Of a stretch of DNA of 64,000 nt, positions 58,257 to 64,000 are shown piece after piece. A model generated the notes under the pieces. That model was not told the DNA's origin. It did no database searches and was given only the letters and a program-made list of their open reading frames with translations. Both the position numbers and the translations under genes were made by a program. Location: positions 1 through 64,000 of IMG/VR virus record IMGVR_UViG_3300044535_000374; one strand, given 5' to 3'. Source of the stretch: a virus. Numbering within the stretch: the first letter of the stretch is position 1; every line of letters starts with the position of its first letter.

Positions 58257-61200
58257 TGATTATAGATTTAAGTTCACTAATCTGTTCGGCTTGTTCTTTT
58301 ATTTGTTTTTGCTGTTCTTTGAATGCCTCAATGAATAAACCACCAAGGTTACCGTATTTAACACCATACTCGTCTATGTCTTTTGCGTATGAAACAGCTT
58401 CTGGCAATACTTCATCTACTTCTTGGGCAATTACACCAAGCTGTCTACCGCTTTCTTCTTCACCTATTTTATTATAAAATACCCCACGCATTTTAGTAAC
58501 AGTTTCAAGTGCTTTGTCTATAGTTACTACATTAATCTTTTTACGAGCATCAGAATAAGCAACAACATCTCCAGTTGCATAAATTGCACCACCTACATAC
58601 ATTTGATAAGAACCTGATGTAGTTGAAGTACCAATACCCATACAGTTATTACCTATATGGTAATAGAAATACCACAATCCATTAGCTTCTCTGTAAACAC
58701 CTCCATTACCAGCACCGTCATACATTATGCCAGAAACTGCACTATAATTATCATATATACCACCATAACCATTCTTATTACCAATTATTTCCATTTGGGT
58801 GTATGAAGAAGTAATATTTGGTCTTATGTGAAAGCTATAATAACTAGGCCAAAAAATACCATGAGCCCCATTCATTTGCATCCAATTATTTACATTATAA
58901 TACCCATTAGGGTTACCTACTGCATTAGGTGCATTAACAAAAGATGTAAAATTACCAGAATGCATCATTTCTACCCAACTTTGTATACCAGGCCATGCAT
59001 TTCTCCAAAAATATCTATTTGATGCTTCCCCAGCACATGCCATCTGAAAACCATATGCATTTGCACTATTTTCAAAATTATAATGTAATGATTGAAATCC
59101 TACATAGTGACTTGAGCCACCTGGTGCATTACCTGGATTACTCCACGTATCAATAAAACCAGAACCCCAATTAGAAAATATAGTATTAAAATCAACAGTT
59201 CCCCATCCCATTGTTCCATTTTGATAGTTTCTTGCTTGAGCTGCTCTAGTTCCATATGGAGAATTAATACTAAGATAATTCATAGCATTTCTAGTCATAG
59301 TAGCAGATGTAAATCTATTCAGATTAGATTCACTATTTGGGTCTAGATAGAATCCTGTATCATTAGAATCGTAGAATATAGGAGAACGCATTGACCCAAT
59401 TGCAAACATACTACCGCCTGGGTCTATACCACCAACAGTAGCTCCTGCTTCTTCTGAATAAAAATGGAATGATTGTGTACCAACTAATTGTGCACTGGTT
59501 CTTTTTCCAACATACCAACTACTACCAGAACCTCCTATATAGCGAACCATTGCCTCGTATCCATTACCAGGATTAATAGTAAGGTATTTATGAGCAGCTC
59601 CTGTAATTGATAAATCTGAAAAATTAGTTTGTGACGTTGTTCCAGAATTATCTGCATATCCTACTCTTACAGGAGATGGATGATTTACAGTTAGATACCA
59701 GTGTGAACCTGTCCAGTTGTGAACCATATAGTAATCACTTGGATGCGTTACAGCCCATAGTTTCATTGACCCATCTACTTTTTGAGAACCTATATTACCA
59801 GAAGTAATAAATTCCCTCCAAGGATTAAATGTTCCAGCATCTCCATTTCTAGTTCTAAATGCAATTAAGTTACCTCCTCCTCCATATGCTGCATTTAATT
59901 GTAAAGAATATCCTGTTTCACTAAATCTAGCGATAGGGCCTGTATATGGTGCATTTACAGAATAAGTAAATCCAGTAGAGTTGCCATCCATTGTATTAGC
60001 ATCAAGTGTAAATCCTTGATAATACATTATTAAAGATGGTTTACTAGATACATTACCCCATGCTACAGCATTTGCAGTAGATGCTGTAGTTGCTGTTGCT
60101 GCATTTCCATTATATTGTGAACCATTAGCGCTAATAAAATATGTAGCACCATTTAAATAAATTATACCATTACGATAAAAATTTAAATACATGCTTTTCC
60201 CAGTACCACTATCCATATGTAAATTACCATCTGTAGCTTGAACCACAGCAATGTTAGCAATAGCTCCTGGGTCGCCATTACCACCTATTTGTAATCTAGC
60301 TCCCCATGTAGCATTAGCTTGTGTTAAAAAAGTTGCACCTGCAGCTGCGGTAGCTGTAGTGGCATTACCAGATAAAGCTCCACTGAATGTAGGTGCAGTA
60401 ACTGTACCTGACATAGTAAGATTACCAGATTGGTCAAGTATAAAAACTTGAGTACCACCAACGTTTCTTATTTGAAAGTTAGTTTGAGAAACTATATTAT
60501 AAGAACCTGCACCTGTGGCTCCACTTGTATTAAATGATATTACTGCAGTTGAACCTGGAAGTCTAACATTTTCATTATAGTTTCCTCCAGGGCCTTGAGC
60601 TATTAATAATCCTGTTGTTATTGCTGCAGTAGTTGTTGCTCCTCTTGCAGTAACAGTAGCTAATGTATCTGTTTCTGATGCAGTAACAGTAAAACTTCTA
60701 TTAGCTGATAAATCTAAAGTAGTACCATTAATTGTAATAGTTCTAGCGTTTGTTACAGGAGTGTATCCTAAAGCTGTAGTAACCAATGTGCTAGATATAC
60801 CACTTGCAACAATTGCGCTTGGTAAAACAAGAAGAGATACTCCACTACCAATAATTGCACCAGTACCACCAGTAACAGTAATTAAGTTTGTATCATTGCT
60901 TACGATATTTCCAATCGTTAAAGCGTTCTGTTTTCCATTAAATGTATTCCAATCTGTTGAGCTTAAAAATCCATTAGTAGACGTATTAGCTTGAGATATA
61001 GAAACTGTTGCAGCTCCTGATGTAGTTGATACATTTATTGGAGAAGTTCCTGAAACAGAAACAATACCAGCAGCTATTGTCCAAGACCTATTAGCGCTTA
61101 AATCAAATGTTGTACCATTGATTGTTATAGTCCTAGATGTAGGCACATAAGAACTCAGAGCAGATGACAATGCATAAGAACCCAAAGCTGTAGTTACCCA

Positions 61201-61320
61201 TGCTTGGGATGCTACTAGCTGATTTGTATGCATAGTAATTCCAGCAGGAACTGTTATATGGTTTTCTGCATCGTATGCTACTATGTGTGCTAAGTGCCCT
61301 AAATCTTTTGTCTTACCCAT
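58240..61320 (-). CDS. Large tail fibre with S74 chaperone domain
   Basis: 1026 residues. Two copies of the R-T-I-T-I-N-G-T motif with DLSANRSW/F-T near residues 62-81 and 193-212, a long Ser/Thr/Gly-rich beta region, the HPSPVRVGYAD block shared with the 904-residue fibre, and a C-terminal S74 domain from Ser923 (SDARKK) with GVIAQEVDEVLPEAV. Heptads at the end form the coiled coil. A TAACTTTG box ends four bases before the ATG, predicting a leaderless mRNA. Confidence 0.88.
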   Translation of the reverse strand: MGKTKDLGHLAHIVAYDAENHITVPAGITMHTNQLVASQAWVTTALGSYALSSALSSYVPTSRTITINGTTFDLSANRSWTIAAGIVSVSGTSPINVSTTSGAATVSISQANTSTNGFLSSTDWNTFNGKQNALTIGNIVSNDTNLITVTGGTGAIIGSGVSLLVLPSAIVASGISSTLVTTALGYTPVTNARTITINGTTLDLSANRSFTVTASETDTLATVTARGATTTAAITTGLLIAQGPGGNYNENVRLPGSTAVISFNTSGATGAGSYNIVSQTNFQIRNVGGTQVFILDQSGNLTMSGTVTAPTFSGALSGNATTATAAAGATFLTQANATWGARLQIGGNGDPGAIANIAVVQATDGNLHMDSGTGKSMYLNFYRNGIIYLNGATYFISANGSQYNGNAATATTASTANAVAWGNVSSKPSLIMYYQGFTLDANTMDGNSTGFTYSVNAPYTGPIARFSETGYSLQLNAAYGGGGNLIAFRTRNGDAGTFNPWREFITSGNIGSQKVDGSMKLWAVTHPSDYYMVHNWTGSHWYLTVNHPSPVRVGYADNSGTTSQTNFSDLSITGAAHKYLTINPGNGYEAMVRYIGGSGSSWYVGKRTSAQLVGTQSFHFYSEEAGATVGGIDPGGSMFAIGSMRSPIFYDSNDTGFYLDPNSESNLNRFTSATMTRNAMNYLSINSPYGTRAAQARNYQNGTMGWGTVDFNTIFSNWGSGFIDTWSNPGNAPGGSSHYVGFQSLHYNFENSANAYGFQMACAGEASNRYFWRNAWPGIQSWVEMMHSGNFTSFVNAPNAVGNPNGYYNVNNWMQMNGAHGIFWPSYYSFHIRPNITSSYTQMEIIGNKNGYGGIYDNYSAVSGIMYDGAGNGGVYREANGLWYFYYHIGNNCMGIGTSTTSGSYQMYVGGAIYATGDVVAYSDARKKINVVTIDKALETVTKMRGVFYNKIGEEESGRQLGVIAQEVDEVLPEAVSYAKDIDEYGVKYGNLGGLFIEAFKEQQKQIKEQAEQISELKSIINGITK

Positions 61321-61324
61321 TATA

Positions 61325-61332
61325 CAAAGTTA
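61325..61332 (-). promoter_or_regulatory. TAACTTTG box, leaderless, before the 1026-residue fibre gene
   Basis: Ends four bases before the ATG at 61320, in the short gap after the 843-residue fibre stop. Confidence 0.6.
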
Positions 61333-61335
61333 TTA

Positions 61336-63867
61336 TTATTTATTCTCTAATGCGTCTATTTCTGCTTTAAGTTCTTGTATTGCGTTTACTAATGTAACTA
61401 TAATTACGTTGTAGTTAATACCAATAAAATCTTCGTTTTGTTCAAATGCTTGTGGGATATGTTCTTTTACTTCTTGTGCAATTAAACCTATTTGCTTTTC
61501 ATCCCCATCTTCTTGAAAGTCCATATTATATCTTTTAGGCTTTAATCCTAAAATTGCATCAAGACCTAAACTATATGTTTCAAAGTTTCTTTTTCTTTTA
61601 GCATCAGAAGCAGCTACCCAAACAGATGAAGCATTTAAAAGAACATAACCACCATTATTAGAATAAGCATATAAAGCTGAAGATGCAGCACCCATATATC
61701 CATGAATTGTGCCTCCAAAAGCAAATGCTAATGGAAGAGAATTGTCAGGAGAGTTAACTACTACAGTATTCCCGTTTTGTTGTATTTTAAGAGCAGTATG
61801 CGTAGTGCCACCTGAATTAAACATATCAAAATTAATCCCATTTGAAGTATCCATCCTCATTTGTGCATTACCTCCAGAAAAAACTAAAATTCCATTACCA
61901 CTTCCTGGCGAAACTGTATTTGTATTTGCTCTTGTAAATTGTATTGCAGATGAGGCATAACTATAAGCACTCATAGTTAATGTACTTGCGAATGTAGCAG
62001 CACCAGTAGTAGTCATGTTAAATAAAGTAGATAAGCTGCCGTTTTTAATGTTAAAATCTCCAGTTATTAAAAGCCTTGTATTATCTGTGCCACTTTCAAT
62101 TCCAAGCAAATCTATAAGTAAATTACCGCTACTTCTTCTTGCTTTATAAAATTGACCATTACCAACTTCAAAACTTGTTGCCGTTACACTACTTGAGAAT
62201 GTAGCAGCACCAGTTGTTCTATTAAATACTAAATTATTAACCCCAGTTGTTGTATTTCTTATTACAAAATCCCCATTATTTTGTCCAGTTCTACCAGATG
62301 TTATGTTATATGCCGTTCCTTCGGTAGCATCTGTATTTATAATTCTTAAACCTCTATTATCTCCAGTTGATATATCTGCATAAACTATCGTTAATAAATT
62401 ACTTGTTGATATACTTGTACTAAACGTAGCACTTGTACCACTTAAAGCACCAGTAAGTGTACCGCCTGTTAAGGGCAAATAAGCTGATAAGTTTGATGTT
62501 AGTGCAATAGTACCACTCGCATCAGGTAATTGTATTGTTCTATTTTGTGTTGCAAGAGAGCCAAACAATTCAACATAGTTTGAAGTTTCATTTGTTGCTC
62601 CATACAATCTTAAAAGAGGCGCTAATAGTCTATTAATGCCTGAATTAAAAACCATTGTAATTGATGGAGTAGTTCCCCCACTCCCATCCATCCTTGTAGT
62701 TCCTGTAAAAATACCACCAGATAAAGGCATGTAAGTACTAAGTGCAGAACTTGTTGTTAAGTATGTACTATTGTCATAAGAAACAGTTGTTCCTGATACT
62801 TTTACAAAACCAGTACCATTTAGCTGAGGCTGTGCTCCTAAACTTGTATTATCAATTGTCCAGCTTCTATTAGCAGATAAATCATAAGCAGTACCATTTA
62901 TTGTAAGTGTTCTGCTATTAGCAACGCCACCCCCAGTCTCCCAAGCTACTACTTCAACAACCTGTCCACTTGGAGGAGTAAATGCTAAAGTAACGCTAGT
63001 TCCATTTGTAGCTGTAAATTCTGCAGATGATAATTTAGAACCATTATAAAACACATCAACTTGCCCAACAGTATATGTTGCGCTATAAGTTGCTGTACTA
63101 CCATTTGTAGTGAACTCGTATTCTGTTCTTGCGTTTTGATTTGCAGATACAGTCCAAGACCTATCTGCACTTAAATCATAAGTAGTTCCGTTAATTGTAA
63201 TTGTTCTAGAATTTGGAACAGGAGTGTATCCTAATGCTGCAGGTATAGCTGTAGATAATGGAGTAGCTATAGGGTAAGAATTTGAATTACCTATCCATAC
63301 ATTACCCTCTGGTACATTAGGTAGGTCTTGATATTGACCTGCTCCAAAAGCTCCACCAGACCCATTATTTTGTTGTATCCTGCCTACTTTAAAAACAGCT
63401 TGTATTAAATTATTACCAGTTGGTCTTGTTGTTGCCCATCCGCCTGTTGGGGCTACATATAAAGTATCACCTGTTGCGTAAGGCGTTGTATTAACTCCTT
63501 CTAGTTTCCCATATAGTAATACATCTGTTCTGTTGTTATTTCCTACAGAAGATTGTGTTATACCAATTGCAGGCATAAACAAAGGGTTGTCCGCTCTAGC
63601 TAATGCTATTTCAGGAGTTCCGTCTGAATGTATGCCTACGCAACAAACTGGTCTAAATGCACTTATAGAAGAACCTGACGCATTAATCATTTCACATACA
63701 AGTCTCTGAGCATCCTCTGCAGTAGAAGCAATAGCAGAACCGAATGAAAGATTTCCATTTCCGTCTGTTACGATTGCTTGATTTGCAGAGCCATCAGCTA
63801 TTGGAAATGTATATTCACCCCCAACAGCGGTAGCTATAGTTATACCTGTAAGAAATTTTTTAGCCAT
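61336..63867 (-). CDS. Tail fibre with S74 chaperone domain
   Basis: 843 residues. The N-terminal 150 residues form a distinct attachment-type domain (TGITIATAVGGEYTF, MPAIGITQSSVG). Two copies of the INGT-x-YDLSANRSWT motif follow. The S74 domain starts at Ser754 (SDAKRK) and includes GLIAQEVKEHIPQAF, ending in a coiled coil (LKAEIDALENK). Its long conserved N-terminus suggests direct contact with the tail. Stop is 16 bases before the next fibre gene. Confidence 0.88.
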   Translation of the reverse strand: MAKKFLTGITIATAVGGEYTFPIADGSANQAIVTDGNGNLSFGSAIASTAEDAQRLVCEMINASGSSISAFRPVCCVGIHSDGTPEIALARADNPLFMPAIGITQSSVGNNNRTDVLLYGKLEGVNTTPYATGDTLYVAPTGGWATTRPTGNNLIQAVFKVGRIQQNNGSGGAFGAGQYQDLPNVPEGNVWIGNSNSYPIATPLSTAIPAALGYTPVPNSRTITINGTTYDLSADRSWTVSANQNARTEYEFTTNGSTATYSATYTVGQVDVFYNGSKLSSAEFTATNGTSVTLAFTPPSGQVVEVVAWETGGGVANSRTLTINGTAYDLSANRSWTIDNTSLGAQPQLNGTGFVKVSGTTVSYDNSTYLTTSSALSTYMPLSGGIFTGTTRMDGSGGTTPSITMVFNSGINRLLAPLLRLYGATNETSNYVELFGSLATQNRTIQLPDASGTIALTSNLSAYLPLTGGTLTGALSGTSATFSTSISTSNLLTIVYADISTGDNRGLRIINTDATEGTAYNITSGRTGQNNGDFVIRNTTTGVNNLVFNRTTGAATFSSSVTATSFEVGNGQFYKARRSSGNLLIDLLGIESGTDNTRLLITGDFNIKNGSLSTLFNMTTTGAATFASTLTMSAYSYASSAIQFTRANTNTVSPGSGNGILVFSGGNAQMRMDTSNGINFDMFNSGGTTHTALKIQQNGNTVVVNSPDNSLPLAFAFGGTIHGYMGAASSALYAYSNNGGYVLLNASSVWVAASDAKRKRNFETYSLGLDAILGLKPKRYNMDFQEDGDEKQIGLIAQEVKEHIPQAFEQNEDFIGINYNVIIVTLVNAIQELKAEIDALENK

Positions 63868-63870
63868 TTA

Positions 63871-64000
63871 TTATTTTTTAATTACTACACGATAAGCATT
63901 TGTTGAAGGAGCTACTGCGAAAGATACTATAACTTGAATTGAGTCAACATTAACAATATCTACCATTACTTCTTCGCCTGTCGCATTATCGTATACAGCA
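63871..64000 (-). CDS. C-terminal fragment of a virion/fibre protein (cut by window edge)
   Basis: 42 residues before the stop: VYDNATGEEVMVDI then VIVSFAVAPSTNAYRVVI. This beta pattern is the usual C-terminal domain of phage fibre or baseplate proteins. It ends three bases before the next ATG. The rest lies outside the window. Confidence 0.55.
   Translation of the reverse strand, partial: AVYDNATGEEVMVDIVNVDSIQVIVSFAVAPSTNAYRVVIKK

Noticed and set aside
1-64000. The window as a complete circular genome joined end to end
   Set aside because: Joining base 64000 to base 1 puts the giant gene out of frame with the fragment at 63871-64000 and gives a stop after about a dozen codons. Both edges cut separate genes, so sequence is missing.

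Overview
The window is part of a genome of a tailed double-stranded DNA phage infecting a Bacteroidota host, most likely a podovirus distantly related to the crAss-like group. Evidence for the host: many transcription starts carry the Bacteroidota box TAnnTTTG, several with a TTTG element 19-20 bases upstream; purine-rich Shine-Dalgarno sequences are scarce; exported proteins have signal peptides ending in NAQ, MAQ or ISQ; the helicase carries a BT4734-like N-terminal domain; one lipoprotein resembles a type 9 secretion sorting domain. The sequence is AT-rich and uses the standard code. I found no integrase, tRNA gene, DNA polymerase or RNA polymerase. Both ends cut through genes, so the genome continues on each side.

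Layout: there are three transcription blocks. (1) 28.7 kb down to 1, minus strand: a small nuclease, a RepL-like protein, several short basic proteins, a GNAT protein, a possible GroES-like protein, a candidate small terminase, large terminase, portal, acidic scaffold-like protein, major capsid protein, head/tail connector (ring-like) proteins, a 1297-residue tail-hub/muzzle-like protein, two internal-virion-like proteins and a giant polyvalent protein of at least 2755 residues with two zincin motifs. (2) 29.8 to 45.0 kb, plus strand: early and replication genes. First come an amidoligase-type enzyme and a class II glutamine amidotransferase, then about 15 tiny unknown genes, a helix-turn-helix protein, an origin-like repeat cluster, a primase-helicase, a DnaA-domain-IV-like protein, an ERF annealing protein with its PD-(D/E)XK exonuclease, an SSB-like protein, a RusA-like resolvase and another nuclease. 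(3) 64.0 down to 45.0 kb, minus strand: three tail fibres with S74 chaperone tails, small accessory proteins, a cassette of exported or outer-membrane proteins, and a lysis module (GH19 endolysin with several holin candidates).

Regulation: blocks 1 and 2 diverge from a roughly 1 kb non-coding region (28.8-29.8 kb) full of palindromes, GC-rich repeats and a TCCTGTGT repeat family. Blocks 2 and 3 converge at 45.03 kb with one base between stop codons. The minus-strand blocks are cut into units by strong terminators followed closely by a TAnnTTTG box. In five cases that box lies 4-6 bases before the ATG, which predicts leaderless mRNAs.

Most notable: the amidoligase/amidotransferase pair with zinc ribbons; the iteron plus AT-rich 12-mer cluster before the helicase; the divergent control region; the exported-protein cassette (CsgG-like, cohesin/dockerin-like, type 9 sorting-domain-like); the giant double-zincin protein; and the leaderless promoter pattern. 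All family names come from reading motifs; no database search was run.
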